A stretch of 62,400 nt of DNA from a virus, in IMG/VR virus record IMGVR_UViG_3300024518_003383, positions 1-62,400 of that record. The stretch is one strand, 5' to 3'. Of the stretch, positions 50,044-58,873 are shown one piece after another (the first letter of the stretch is position 1; the number at the start of each line of letters is the position of its first letter). The notes under the pieces are model-generated. The model searched no databases. It was given only the letters and a program-made list of their open reading frames with translations, and had not been told where the DNA came from. A program made the position numbers and the translations under genes.

Positions 50044-51162
50044 ATGAGCAAGCAGTACAATCAAACCGGCCTGGCCGGGAACGTCGAGTTGAGCAAGGGC
50101 GGCCCGCAACTGAACACCTCGGGCGGCGCACTTCAGGCCCGGAATAACGCCCTGTCCGCGTATGCGATCATGCGCGGACTCGATGGCGTCGCGGCCAATG
50201 ATTTCATTACGAAGGGGCAACTCGACGCGGTGTCGGCTGGCCTTCGTTGGAAGGAACCCGTCATTGCTGCGACCACCGTCGCGATCACGTTGGCGACCGA
50301 TGTCGAGAACGGCGACACACTCGACGGGGTCGTGCTTGCGACCGGCGATCGGATCCTGGTCAAGGACCAGACCGGCGTATCCGCGACGGAGAACGGGATC
50401 TATATCGTCGCCGCTTTGGGTGCTCCTGCTCGATCAGCAGATCTCGACACTGGCGCGTTCGCTGCGAACGCTGCGACCTTCGTCAACGAAGGCACTGTAA
50501 ACGCGGACGTCGGTTTCACCTGCACAAGCGATTCAGGGTCGGACATCGTCGGGACGGATGGGCTCGTGTGGGTGCAGTTCGCCAGCACGACCGGGGGGGT
50601 TACTTCGATCTCCTCCGTGTCCAGCGGCGGGAACGACCTCGTCAAGAGTGGAACTGCCCCGAACCCCACGATCTTCGGACTGAAGAACACCACGGAAGGG
50701 ACGCCGTCGATCACCTTCAATCCGACGGCGACGGACCTCGAACTCGAAGTGGCGTCGGCCGGCATCGTCACCGGCAAGCTTGCGGACGACGCTGTCACCG
50801 AAGGCAAGATCGCACCGCTCGCCGTCGCACACCAGCGCACCGTTACCTTCGGGTTCGGCGATGCGGGTAGCACCGTGAACATCGGCGCGGCCTTGCCCGC
50901 GAACGCAGTCGTGACCAATGTCTTCGTGAAGATCACGACCGCATTCAACGAGGCGCTTCTGGTCGACATCGGCAACTCCGCGACGCCGGACATGCTTATG
51001 GCCGACAGCGAGATCAACACCATATCCGCGGACATGTACGAAGGCGGGCGCAAGTACGAAGGCGCGGCCGCATCGACCCAGTTGATCGTGACCGTCGGGA
51101 GCGGGTCGGCCCCTGCCGCCGGCGCTGGCGAAGTCGTGGTCGAGTTCGTCGTCACATCCTAG
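50044..51162 (+). CDS. Tail fibre-like protein with repeat-type stalk
   Basis: A 372-residue protein. Residues about 70-150 (VENGDTLDGVVLATGDRILV, KDQTGVSATENGIYIV) match the beta-rich fibre-stalk repeat common in phage tail fibres. A C-terminal beta domain (VTNVFVKITTAFNEALLVDI) may form the tip. The first residues MSKQYNQTG are shared with the next gene, indicating a common attachment peptide. Confidence 0.72.
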   Translation: MSKQYNQTGLAGNVELSKGGPQLNTSGGALQARNNALSAYAIMRGLDGVAANDFITKGQLDAVSAGLRWKEPVIAATTVAITLATDVENGDTLDGVVLATGDRILVKDQTGVSATENGIYIVAALGAPARSADLDTGAFAANAATFVNEGTVNADVGFTCTSDSGSDIVGTDGLVWVQFASTTGGVTSISSVSSGGNDLVKSGTAPNPTIFGLKNTTEGTPSITFNPTATDLELEVASAGIVTGKLADDAVTEGKIAPLAVAHQRTVTFGFGDAGSTVNIGAALPANAVVTNVFVKITTAFNEALLVDIGNSATPDMLMADSEINTISADMYEGGRKYEGAAASTQLIVTVGSGSAPAAGAGEVVVEFVVTS

Positions 51163-51180
51163 GCAAGAAAGCGCGAGCCA

Positions 51181-52092
51181 GTGTCCAAGCAATACGGCCA
51201 GACAGGCATAGGGAACCCGCTCGAACACGGAGTGGGAGGTCCCGTTACCCGCGTCGGTTCGGGCACACCTGAAGGGGCTATCACTGGCTCGCGTGGCGAC
51301 ATCTTCCGGCGGACCGATGGCGGCGCCGGGACGACGATCTACGCGAAGGAAACCGGAGACGACACCAACACGGGGTGGGTCGCATACGGAGCGCCGGGAG
51401 GGGGAGGCGGCGGCGTGTCGATCTCCGCGATTGATACGATCGGGTTCACAAACGTGCGCGGCAAATGGGAGTTCGACGGGGACCTAACCGACGACAGCGG
51501 CAACGGCTACGACCTCACATCGTCGACCACGGAAACCTATCTCACGCTCGACGGGAAGAAGGGGTTTTACAGCCGCGGCGCGACGGTGGTCGATGCCGCG
51601 GGCGGCCCGGGTAGTTCCGCGCTGTTGGAGCTAGTCGGCGAGACCACGGTCCACTGCCTTGTCTATATGAACGACTCTTTCCACCAAGCCGCCGCGTATC
51701 TGTGGAGCTACCAAGGGAGCGGCGAAAGCGAAGAAGCAAATCACCTGTACACGGTCGAGATCCAAACGACCGGGATCCTTCGATACTTCATCGAATACTC
51801 AGGCGGGAGCAACTCCCAAAAGGACTTCGAGGCCGGGATCCCGACGGGCCGATGGGTGCTCGTGACGATGACGCGTGACATCGCGGGCACGGGGATCAAG
51901 TTCTACTTCAACGGCGAACTGGTGGGGTCGCAAACAGCAAGCCAAGCCCCGACCGCTGGGAGTGGCGCGAGCGTGAAGGAACTTCGCTTGACTGAGTCGC
52001 TTTGCTACTACGGGAATATCGTTGTCTCCGAGGAAGAGCAGAACGCGGCGACAGTTCTCGCCGTAGCGCAGCAAGTCGGAGTGGCGGCGTAG
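51181..52092 (+). CDS. Tail fibre-like protein with LamG/ConA-type lectin domain
   Basis: A 303-residue protein read from GTG, sharing the MSKQYxQTG opening with its neighbour. Residues about 95-300 have the LamG/concanavalin pattern: WEFDGDLTDDSGNGYDLTSS, GRWVLVTMTRD and IKFYFNGELVGSQ. This is a likely sugar-binding tip. The duplicated N-terminal peptide suggests both fibres dock at one site, alternately or together. Confidence 0.75.
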   Translation: MSKQYGQTGIGNPLEHGVGGPVTRVGSGTPEGAITGSRGDIFRRTDGGAGTTIYAKETGDDTNTGWVAYGAPGGGGGGVSISAIDTIGFTNVRGKWEFDGDLTDDSGNGYDLTSSTTETYLTLDGKKGFYSRGATVVDAAGGPGSSALLELVGETTVHCLVYMNDSFHQAAAYLWSYQGSGESEEANHLYTVEIQTTGILRYFIEYSGGSNSQKDFEAGIPTGRWVLVTMTRDIAGTGIKFYFNGELVGSQTASQAPTAGSGASVKELRLTESLCYYGNIVVSEEEQNAATVLAVAQQVGVAA

Positions 52093-52093
52093 C

Positions 52094-52729
52094 ATGGCAC
52101 TCCTTCCGATCGGCGACTTCTTCTCGCAGCTTTATATTGCTGCGACCTCGCTGCTATCTGAGTTCGATGCGGACAATATCGCCGTCGATCAAGCCGACTG
52201 CGAAGCGATGTTCCAGAAGCTGGTCGAGCTTATGCCGCCCGGGGATATCCTCTGGAGTCGGGACCCCAACACGGAGATGGGGAAGATGCTCACCGGGTTG
52301 GCGGTCGAGTTGTGTCGCGTCCAGAAGGCGATAACGATCGCAGTCGACCGCGAGGCGGACCCGTCGCTCGCCGTCTACATGCTCCCCGAGTGGCAAGCGC
52401 TGGTCCAACTGGACGACGACTTCGACCCGGACCCGGCCGTCCGCCGTGCGGCGGTCGTCGAGTTGCTGAAGTACCGGAGCGGGAGCAACGTCGCATATTG
52501 GACGCAACTCGCGGAGGGAATGGGGTTCACTTCCGTGGAGATCAACGACCCGAAGGACCCCTTCCGGATGGGCGACGAGATGGGCCACGAGTTGAAGGGC
52601 GGGCAGTGGTTCTATACGATGGAAGTCGAAGCAAAGGGCGGGACGCCAGCGTCACGGGAAGCGCTGAAGAAAGCCGTCCGGCTTCGACTCCATGCCACAT
52701 GGTCGGCCGTGTTTAGTCTGTCGGCGTAG
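52094..52729 (+). CDS. Baseplate/tail protein (Mu gp48-like, DUF2313)
   Basis: A 211-residue protein. FFSQLYIAATSLLSEF-type start, LYSRDPNTEMGKML-like region with GDILWSRD, LPEWQALVQL and the closing LRLHATWSAVFS block fit DUF2313. It is the usual last baseplate gene. It begins 1 nt after the lectin-fibre stop. Confidence 0.82.
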   Translation: MALLPIGDFFSQLYIAATSLLSEFDADNIAVDQADCEAMFQKLVELMPPGDILWSRDPNTEMGKMLTGLAVELCRVQKAITIAVDREADPSLAVYMLPEWQALVQLDDDFDPDPAVRRAAVVELLKYRSGSNVAYWTQLAEGMGFTSVEINDPKDPFRMGDEMGHELKGGQWFYTMEVEAKGGTPASREALKKAVRLRLHATWSAVFSLSA

Positions 52730-52756
52730 CGTTTCGCTGGGGAGTCTTCGGGGCGG

Positions 52757-52762
52757 TAGTCT
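52757..52762 (+). promoter_or_regulatory. TAGTCT -10 box 6 nt before a GTG start
   Basis: TAGTCT-CCGAGG-GTG; TTCGCT lies 18 nt upstream as a weak -35. It would start a new transcript after gp48. Confidence 0.5.
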
Positions 52763-52768
52763 CCGAGG

Positions 52769-53974
52769 GTGCAACGGATCGTCAATCCCCCCGGGCGCGT
52801 AGACGCGGACAAATACGGAACAGGCAAAGACGGGTTCCAGGACGGAGACCCGGATAATCTGCCCCTTCCGATCCTCCCGTCGACCATGCAATCCGACATG
52901 ACGAACTCGTGGACGGAGGAGATCGCCGCGACCGTCGAGAGCACGGGGAGCGAACTCGACGCGGACGACGTCCACCAGATGGCGAGATGCGTCCACGGTG
53001 CGGTCGAGCGGTTGGCGATCTCGAACATGCCAACGCTAGGCGGCAACGGTGAGGAGAACATGAACACGGTCCGCCATGGCCGTGACCAGTTCGACCCGGA
53101 CCGCGGGTTGTTTCTCGTCGTCGGGAGTGCGGGCCGGGTATGGGCGACGGAGGACGGGGCGGTCTTCGAGACCTACGCGTGGTTTGACCAGTCGAAGGAG
53201 ATCACCGCGCTTGTCTGGTACCCGACTATCACTCGATGGGTAGCCGGCGGGCAGGACGGCGCGATCGGGTTGTCGACGAACGGGGACAACTGGGTCGAGC
53301 AGACAAATCCGAAGAGCGATGGTCTACAGGCGATGGCCTACGGGAACGGGGTCGTCGTCGCTGTCGGTGCGAATGGATGCCTGCTCACGACCACCGACGG
53401 GACGACATGGCAACCGCAAAGCGCGGGGACCTCTGAGATCCTCCGCCAAGTGACCTACAATGCGACCCTCGATCGTTGGTTTGTAGTCGGGGACCAGGGC
53501 GTGGTGCGGTGGTCGGACGGCGGAGACTTGATCACGTGGACGACGATCGATCTCCTCGTGACGACTCGATTCCGGTCCATCGCCACGCGAGCATCCGATG
53601 GCATGATGATCATTGTGGGGGACGAGGGCGAGGTCTATGCGTCGAAGGACGGGGTTACATGGGATGCGAACGTGGTCGCGTCCGTCGATGGCGGCGCCAA
53701 CGGTGCGCCCATCCTGCTCGATGTGGCATGGACTCGCGCGGGCCTAGCGATCGCTGTCGGGATTGAGCACTCGCTAGCGACGGGGGCGAGTCGCTTCTGG
53801 ACGACGACGGACGCGGGGAAGACATGGAACGCACACAAGCCGACGTTCGACGATCCGGACGACCGGCAGAGGTCGGTGGCTGTCGCGGACTCGCCCCGGT
53901 CGGTTGACCCGAATAACGGGGTGGTCGTGACCATCGGCGCAGGAGAGCGCGTCCACCATAGTTGGAGGATGTAG
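52769..53974 (+). CDS. Beta-propeller tail protein
   Basis: A 401-residue protein. The N-terminal 100 residues include PLPILPSTMQSDMTNSW, a fibre-attachment-like region. From about residue 105 four or more repeats of the BNR/YCF48 type occur (GLSTNGDNWVEQ, LLTTTDGTTWQPQ, VYASKDGVTWDANV, FWTTTDAGKTWNA), predicting a beta-propeller. Likely a receptor-binding or glycan-binding tip. It begins at GTG in the leaderless arrangement. Confidence 0.78.
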   Translation: MQRIVNPPGRVDADKYGTGKDGFQDGDPDNLPLPILPSTMQSDMTNSWTEEIAATVESTGSELDADDVHQMARCVHGAVERLAISNMPTLGGNGEENMNTVRHGRDQFDPDRGLFLVVGSAGRVWATEDGAVFETYAWFDQSKEITALVWYPTITRWVAGGQDGAIGLSTNGDNWVEQTNPKSDGLQAMAYGNGVVVAVGANGCLLTTTDGTTWQPQSAGTSEILRQVTYNATLDRWFVVGDQGVVRWSDGGDLITWTTIDLLVTTRFRSIATRASDGMMIIVGDEGEVYASKDGVTWDANVVASVDGGANGAPILLDVAWTRAGLAIAVGIEHSLATGASRFWTTTDAGKTWNAHKPTFDDPDDRQRSVAVADSPRSVDPNNGVVVTIGAGERVHHSWRM

Positions 53975-53978
53975 CCCG

Positions 53979-54413
53979 GTGCATGTTGCATCGGACATCG
54001 TCGAGATGCTCGCGGAGGGGGGCCCGGTCTCCGTCGCTGTCGGGGCCGTCCTGTACATGCTGCTACACGCTCACCTCCGACGGATAGGCAAGCGCGTTTC
54101 CAGGGTTGAGAAGTCCGCGTCCGCACACAACGGCGAGGCGATAGCGAGATACAAGAGCCTTCGACGTGGGCTCGTTGCCGTCATGAAGAGATTGTCGAAG
54201 CGGATCGACGACTCCGTGGAGAAGAACACGGACGACATCCACGACTTGCAACTGGAGAACGCGAAGAGCGAAGGCGAAGTCCGGTCGATCATGACGATGA
54301 TCAACATGCGACGGGAAGGCATCGAGCCCGCGAGCAGTGGCGCAGCGGTCCCGAGCGAAGTGGGCGGGGACCATACGGAACCGCTGTCGATGCGCGTGAA
54401 GGCGCCGGGCTGA
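53979..54413 (+). CDS. Membrane protein with coiled coil (possible holin or inner spanin)
   Basis: A 144-residue protein. One hydrophobic segment near the N-terminus (PVSVAVGAVLYMLLHAHL) is followed by a charged coiled coil (about 35-110). This is the single-span plan of an inner-membrane spanin or a class-III holin. Its position just before the holin-like and lipoprotein genes supports a lysis role. GTG start 4 nt after the propeller stop. Confidence 0.6.
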   Translation: MHVASDIVEMLAEGGPVSVAVGAVLYMLLHAHLRRIGKRVSRVEKSASAHNGEAIARYKSLRRGLVAVMKRLSKRIDDSVEKNTDDIHDLQLENAKSEGEVRSIMTMINMRREGIEPASSGAAVPSEVGGDHTEPLSMRVKAPG

Positions 54414-54438
54414 TTTAGCGGTCGAGCGGTCGAGCGTG

Positions 54439-54444
54439 TAGCGT
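54439..54444 (+). promoter_or_regulatory. TAGCGT -10 box 6 nt before a GTG start
   Basis: TAGCGT-TGCCTG-GTG; TTAGCG lies 18 nt upstream as weak -35. A GGTCGAGC direct repeat fills the spacer. Confidence 0.48.
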
Positions 54445-54450
54445 TGCCTG

Positions 54451-54705
54451 GTGTCCAAGCTTCAACGCATAGACCTTGATCTCGTCGCCGGCATCGCGGC
54501 GTTCTTGCTGCTCATTGTTGGCCAGGCGATCGGCGGGTTGACGGATGAAGTGAGCGCGGTTCTCCTTACCTTCGCCATCGCTGCGATCGGCCGGTTCGCC
54601 GTCCGCCGTCGCAAGGCCGCGAAAGCGGAGGCAGCAGCGGACGAAGTGAAGAAGAGCGAAGAGGAAGCAGCGAAGGAAGGGGGCGACGATGTCGAAGCGG
54701 AATAG
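54451..54705 (+). CDS. Holin-like protein (two transmembrane segments)
   Basis: An 84-residue protein with two hydrophobic helices (VAGIAAFLLLIVGQAIGG and AVLLTFAIAAIGRFAV) and a highly charged C-terminal tail, the class-II holin plan. It would open the inner membrane for the endolysin encoded at 28495. No known family is certain. GTG start in the leaderless arrangement. Confidence 0.68.
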   Translation: MSKLQRIDLDLVAGIAAFLLLIVGQAIGGLTDEVSAVLLTFAIAAIGRFAVRRRKAAKAEAAADEVKKSEEEAAKEGGDDVEAE

Positions 54706-55060
54706 CCTCTTCGCGGCCCTGCTCGCGCTGTCGTTCCTTCCGGGATGCTCCGCGGCGTCCATCCCCCGCACGCTCGACGCCATCGAGACCGGCGCCGTCG
54801 CGCTCGATGTGGGCGTGGATAACCTGTCCGGCGTGTGCGTCGAGTACATGGGGAGTGAGGTCGCTAGATGCGAACGCGTGGCAGACGATGCCGAAGCGCT
54901 CGACTGTATCAAGCCCGCTCGCCAACGCGCCGAAGCTTGCAAGGCCTTCGTCGACGAGGTCGTCCGGCTGCAAACAGCGGTGGCCGAGAGCGTCGATAGA
55001 CTCCGCGAAGTGTGGCCAGATGTCGAGCCGGTCCTGCAAGACGCGGGTGTGGTGAAATGA
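54689..55060 (+). CDS. Lipoprotein, possible outer-membrane spanin
   Basis: A 123-residue protein. A signal peptide ends in LSFLPGC-SA, a good lipobox with Cys near residue 20. The mature part is helical with extra cysteines. Its start overlaps the holin-like gene by 17 bases, a nested arrangement often seen for spanins. If correct it implies a Gram-negative-type host envelope. Confidence 0.65.
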   Translation: MSKRNSLFAALLALSFLPGCSAASIPRTLDAIETGAVALDVGVDNLSGVCVEYMGSEVARCERVADDAEALDCIKPARQRAEACKAFVDEVVRLQTAVAESVDRLREVWPDVEPVLQDAGVVK

Positions 55061-55290
55061 CAGGGATCGCGCTCATGCGGGAGTTGTGGACGCACCGCGA
55101 GCTTCTGGCCCCGGTCCTGAAGGCGATCAAGGCGGTGGCATCTGCGGCCCGTATCACGATCGAAGTTAGGAAGCGCAAGGCGGACGGCGTCCAGCCATAC
55201 GACATTATCAGCGTCGACGCGCAGGATTTGATCGACGGCGGCCTCGAAGAGATCGAGGAGTTCGAGAACCGGAGAGGGAAAAGCAAATGA
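55057..55290 (+). CDS. Small unknown protein
   Basis: A 77-residue, helical, basic-then-acidic protein (PVLKAIKAVASAARITIEVR). ATGA-coupled to the lipoprotein gene and to the next. No family recognised. Confidence 0.65.
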   Translation: MTGIALMRELWTHRELLAPVLKAIKAVASAARITIEVRKRKADGVQPYDIISVDAQDLIDGGLEEIEEFENRRGKSK

Positions 55291-55733
55291 GCAAGTGGAG
55301 AGACGTTCGGACCATGACACCGATCGCGGATGACGCGGACTTCGTCGCAACGCAGACGATCCCGGCAGACTCGATCATGGAACTCGAAGACGAGAGCGAA
55401 ACCGGGACGGGTACCTATGGGTTCTCTTTCAAGGCGGTTCTACTCGACGTGAACAACGACATCGTTCTCCCGGGCTCGATGACGTTCGATGTCGAGATCA
55501 TCGAGACAGACGTCGTTACGGTGTCCGATCCCGCGGGGCCAACCGGGGCGACGAAGAACCTCCCCGTGATAGCGAAGGGGGACAACCGTGCAGGCGTCTC
55601 TGCATATTCTCAGTTTACCGCGGGCGGGCTCGGAGGCTCGACGATGTCGGGCGGCGTTACGGCTCGCATGACGAACTTCGCAAACATCCCGGGTGCCGCA
55701 ACGCAACTGGTGTTGCGGGGGCGCGAGGTCTAG
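55287..55733 (+). CDS. Beta-rich tail-associated protein
   Basis: A 148-residue protein with long predicted strands (GTGTYGFSFKAVLLDVNND, MTFDVEIIETDVVTVSDPAG). Similar small proteins are found in phage fibre clusters. No specific family recognised. ATGA overlap with the gene before. Confidence 0.62.
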   Translation: MSKWRDVRTMTPIADDADFVATQTIPADSIMELEDESETGTGTYGFSFKAVLLDVNNDIVLPGSMTFDVEIIETDVVTVSDPAGPTGATKNLPVIAKGDNRAGVSAYSQFTAGGLGGSTMSGGVTARMTNFANIPGAATQLVLRGREV

Positions 55734-55735
55734 CC

Positions 55736-57022
55736 GTGGTGATCCCTCGGAGCGGGTCGCTACTGTCGACGGGTGGCGCGGAGCCGTCGACATACGAGCA
55801 TGTGGTCGAGTCTCCGGACGATCTCCCCTCGCCGGTTGCTGGAGTGCGGACACTGCTCGATGGCGTGACGCGGATTGTCGGGACGGTCACGCTCCCGGCT
55901 GGCGAAAGCGTGGAGATCCCGGACGCCGGCGTGTTGTTCGGGCGAAGTTCGAGCATCGACACACTCGCGGGGGATGTGGACGGGCCGCTAATCAACTGTC
56001 CCTTCGGTGCTGTGATCGCGGAGCTGAAAACATGCAACGTGAACACGGGGTCATCGGCGGAGGACATCCGGCTTTCAAGCGTAGGCCGAACCTCGCGGAT
56101 TGAGCACTGCTCATTTCAGGGGCACCGCGTAGGGACGGCGATCAATCACATCGGCCTGGTGTCGATCTTCAACTCGATCGCCACTGGCCCGACTCCGGGG
56201 AGTGGCCCCGTCGATGGTCTCAAGCTGAAGGGTACGATCGCTGGCGTGCAGTTCGTCGGGTTGTCGTCCGGCAACGTGCCGGCGGGCTATGTCGGCGTGG
56301 AGCTAGACGCGGGAGCCACGATCTTGCTTGCCGTGTTGGTGCGCGACTGCAACTTCGTCCACTTGTCGCCGACCGATGTCGCCATCAAGTTGAGCGACAG
56401 CGCGACGCTACCTGGCGACGCCTCCGTCGCGGTTCTCGATTGCGCCCATGTGGGCGGCGGCTCGTTGTTCGACGAGTCGGCGGGACACCTCACCCCGTCG
56501 AGCCTCGAAGTCATCGCTCGCGGGAACGCGACGGCCCGTGACTCGAAGGCTTCGGCGGCCTTCGGTTTCAGCGAGACCGGCGGCGCGGTTACAACGATCA
56601 ACACGGTGGACGTATGGGAGAACATCGAGACAGGGGTCGGCGTGACACTCCTTACCCATGCGACGGAGCGCTTCGAGGTCGTCGATTCAGACCCGACGGA
56701 CGGCACCTTCGCCAAGTATCTTGGACCGCTCGACAATCAACCGACCGGCGTCCTCCTCCATGTGTCCGTCGAGCGCTTCGGAGGGAGTGGAAATAACAAG
56801 TACGAGGTCAAGGCGGAGAAGTACGACGATCTTCTGGCGGCATGGGCGGACATCGCCGGGTCTCACTTCCTCGTCGAGTCGAGTGGCGCGGCCGACCCGA
56901 TCCCGTTGACATGCCAGACGCTCATGTCGAAGAACGACAAGATCCGATTCAGGATCCGGAACCGCACCGACGCGGACGACGTCCGCGTGTTGGCCTATCA
57001 GGCTTCGATCGCGTGGGGCTGA
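55736..57022 (+). CDS. Beta-helix tail spike-like protein
   Basis: A 428-residue protein read from GTG. Residues about 30-290 have the right-handed beta-helix look of tail spikes: short Gly/Val/Ile-rich turns (GVTRIVGTVTLPAGESVEIP, GRTSRIEHCSFQGHRVG, VLVRDCNFVHLSP). The last 120 residues form a separate beta domain (GVLLHVSVERFGGSGNNKYE). It may bind or cleave surface polysaccharide. No catalytic residues can be named. Confidence 0.7.
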   Translation: MVIPRSGSLLSTGGAEPSTYEHVVESPDDLPSPVAGVRTLLDGVTRIVGTVTLPAGESVEIPDAGVLFGRSSSIDTLAGDVDGPLINCPFGAVIAELKTCNVNTGSSAEDIRLSSVGRTSRIEHCSFQGHRVGTAINHIGLVSIFNSIATGPTPGSGPVDGLKLKGTIAGVQFVGLSSGNVPAGYVGVELDAGATILLAVLVRDCNFVHLSPTDVAIKLSDSATLPGDASVAVLDCAHVGGGSLFDESAGHLTPSSLEVIARGNATARDSKASAAFGFSETGGAVTTINTVDVWENIETGVGVTLLTHATERFEVVDSDPTDGTFAKYLGPLDNQPTGVLLHVSVERFGGSGNNKYEVKAEKYDDLLAAWADIAGSHFLVESSGAADPIPLTCQTLMSKNDKIRFRIRNRTDADDVRVLAYQASIAWG

Positions 57023-57038
57023 ACTGTAGGGGGAAGAG

Positions 57039-57560
57039 ATGATCGCCAGATCTGGACAGCTAGTTATCACCGGAGGGAACCCGAGCATAAGCACGGGCGA
57101 CACGAACGGGCCCGCGTCTTCGACGGAGGACGGGATCGCTACTTTCTCGAACACGAGCGGGAAGGACATCCGATCGAACCCGGTCCGGATTATCGGCGAG
57201 TCGATCTGCGTTTCGATGGTCAACAAAACGGGGGGCCAGATCGAAGTCGGACACGCGCTCACGCCTTCGCCTTCGGTAGACGGCGGGGTGGTCCTCGCTA
57301 CATTCAACAATATAATGGGGTGCGCCCAAGAGGTCAGCGCCAACGATGGCGATCCCGTGTGGGTGGCCATCGCCGGGAAGTTCCTCGTCCTATGCGATGC
57401 GACGGCGGTCGCAACTTCGACGGAACTCGATCTTGTCGCGGCCGGCATCGCACACGACCACGGGTCGGGCGTCCCGGGTATCTTCGCCATCTCCATCTCC
57501 GCGAAGGGTGCGGGGGCCGGGACCGTCCTCGCAATCTTCCACAAAGACGAGCTTTACTGA
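57039..57560 (+). CDS. Tail-fibre-cluster protein of unknown role
   Basis: A 173-residue beta-rich protein. The central DIRSNPVRIIGESICVSMVN and VWVAIAGKFLVLCDATAVAT pattern loosely resembles DUF2190-like decoration folds. GGGGGAAGAG before the ATG is a good ribosome site. It overlaps the next gene by one base (TGATG). Confidence 0.6.
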   Translation: MIARSGQLVITGGNPSISTGDTNGPASSTEDGIATFSNTSGKDIRSNPVRIIGESICVSMVNKTGGQIEVGHALTPSPSVDGGVVLATFNNIMGCAQEVSANDGDPVWVAIAGKFLVLCDATAVATSTELDLVAAGIAHDHGSGVPGIFAISISAKGAGAGTVLAIFHKDELY

Positions 57561-58168
57561 TGCGCAATCTACAGCTAGTTCACCATGGGAAGTTGCTCCG
57601 CGAGGGCGCGGACTGGACGCAACTATCGGGCGGCCGCTTCACGCTTTCTTTCCGGACCTTCGTCGGGGCGCCGTTCCGCTTGCTGGACACCGGCAGGGCC
57701 AGCGACTTCGACGGGATCGTGGCGCGAGCCGACGGACAAGGCGAGGGCGGGGACAACATCCCCGTGGGCGTCGAGTTGCGGATCGTTGCGGCGAGCGTGA
57801 TCGGTGTCGACGATGCGAAGCGGGAACGCGTGCGAGTCGTCGACACCCGGACGAATGAAATCATCGACGCGGGCTTCGAGTTCCCGCCGGCGTCGGGGGT
57901 TCTGTTCTCGTTGTCCATGCAAGCGCAATCGAAACTCAACGGGGCCTTCATCGCTCGGGACGAACCCGAGTTCGTCTATCCGCTGGAGTGGAACAACATC
58001 GACGACACGACGACCGTCGCCATCGCGGACGCGTCCACCCTTCGGCTGTTCTACTTGCAAGCCGTGGGGACCGTGAAGGCGGTGCTGGAATCGGGCACCG
58101 ACCTGAAGAAGGCGATCAACGTTGCGACGACGATCGAAGAAGTCGAAGCCGTGGTCGACCCGCGGTGA
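57560..58168 (+). CDS. Unknown tail-cluster protein
   Basis: A 202-residue protein. First half beta-rich (GRFTLSFRTFVGAPFRLLDT, VGVELRIVAASVIGVDDA), second half mixed, ending in a helix. No family recognised. TGATG start coupling with its upstream neighbour. Confidence 0.62.
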   Translation: MRNLQLVHHGKLLREGADWTQLSGGRFTLSFRTFVGAPFRLLDTGRASDFDGIVARADGQGEGGDNIPVGVELRIVAASVIGVDDAKRERVRVVDTRTNEIIDAGFEFPPASGVLFSLSMQAQSKLNGAFIARDEPEFVYPLEWNNIDDTTTVAIADASTLRLFYLQAVGTVKAVLESGTDLKKAINVATTIEEVEAVVDPR

Positions 58169-58650
58169 TCCCGGTAGGCATCGCTCAACTCGAAGCGCTC
58201 CGCATGGCACAAGCCGCGGAGCGCTTCGCGTTCAGGGTGCGGACGGTCGACGACTTCGCCCATGCGCTCGAACTCGCGGAGCGGATTCTCCGTCGGCTCG
58301 ACGGGGTCCGGGCTCGATGCCACGGGGGGACCTCGCTCCGTCGGTTGGAGTTCTTCAGCCGGGCGGCCTACTTCGCGATCCGCGGCCGGCTTCGGGACTG
58401 GTGGTCGGGGGCACCGGCCGCGATGCGCGCGGATTACGGGGAGCGCTTCGGGGCCATCCCTCCGGAGACCATCCGCCGCCCACGGGCCGCCGAACGGGAG
58501 AGATCGACAGCAAGGGGGCCAGCGTCGACGGAGAAGGGCCTGGCCGTCCGGGGCCAGAGCAGCGGACCGGAGAACCGAACGGACGGCACGGGGGCTCGTG
58601 TGGGCTCGTGGATCTACACGCGAAAGCCGCGCGACCTGCCCGGCGTGTGA
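58165..58650 (+). CDS. Unknown basic protein, last gene before the arm junction
   Basis: A 161-residue protein read from GTG. Residues 1-85 are helical and Arg/Ala-rich (ALRMAQAAERFAFRVRTVDD). The C-terminal half is basic and disordered (RRPRAAERERSTARG). No family recognised. It is the last gene of the shared core. Confidence 0.6.
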   Translation: MIPVGIAQLEALRMAQAAERFAFRVRTVDDFAHALELAERILRRLDGVRARCHGGTSLRRLEFFSRAAYFAIRGRLRDWWSGAPAAMRADYGERFGAIPPETIRRPRAAERERSTARGPASTEKGLAVRGQSSGPENRTDGTGARVGSWIYTRKPRDLPGV

Positions 58651-58663
58651 AGTGCGCGAGAAT

Positions 58664-58725
58664 CGACCGATCCGCCACACACGGGCCCGACCGATCCGCC
58701 ATGCCGCCGGGTTTGCCGATCGGTC
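58664..58725. repeat. GACCGATC repeat cluster near the arm junction
   Basis: CGACCGATCCGCCA occurs at 58664-58677 and 58688-58701, 24 bases apart, and the inverse GATCGGTC at 58718-58725. Two direct copies and one inverted copy just before the junction could be a protein-binding site for replication, packaging or recombination. Confidence 0.6.
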
Positions 58726-58746
58726 TTCCCCGGATGGGCGATCACC

Positions 58747-58873
58747 AAACCCCAGGATGCAACCCCGCGTGGGCGCCGCTGTCGGCGTGTGTTCGGCGCG
58801 CTTGCGGAGGGACGCCTTCCCATGGCCCCCTGTTGCGAGCGGATGCGAGGCCGAACCCACCGGGTCGGCTAAA
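58747..58873. repeat. 127-bp exact copy of window positions 1-127
   Basis: Left boundary at which shared core passes into arm A or arm B. See the end-repeat finding. Confidence 0.93.

Noticed and set aside
48538-52092. Diversity-generating retroelement acting on fibre genes
   Set aside because: No reverse transcriptase and no template repeat pair were seen.
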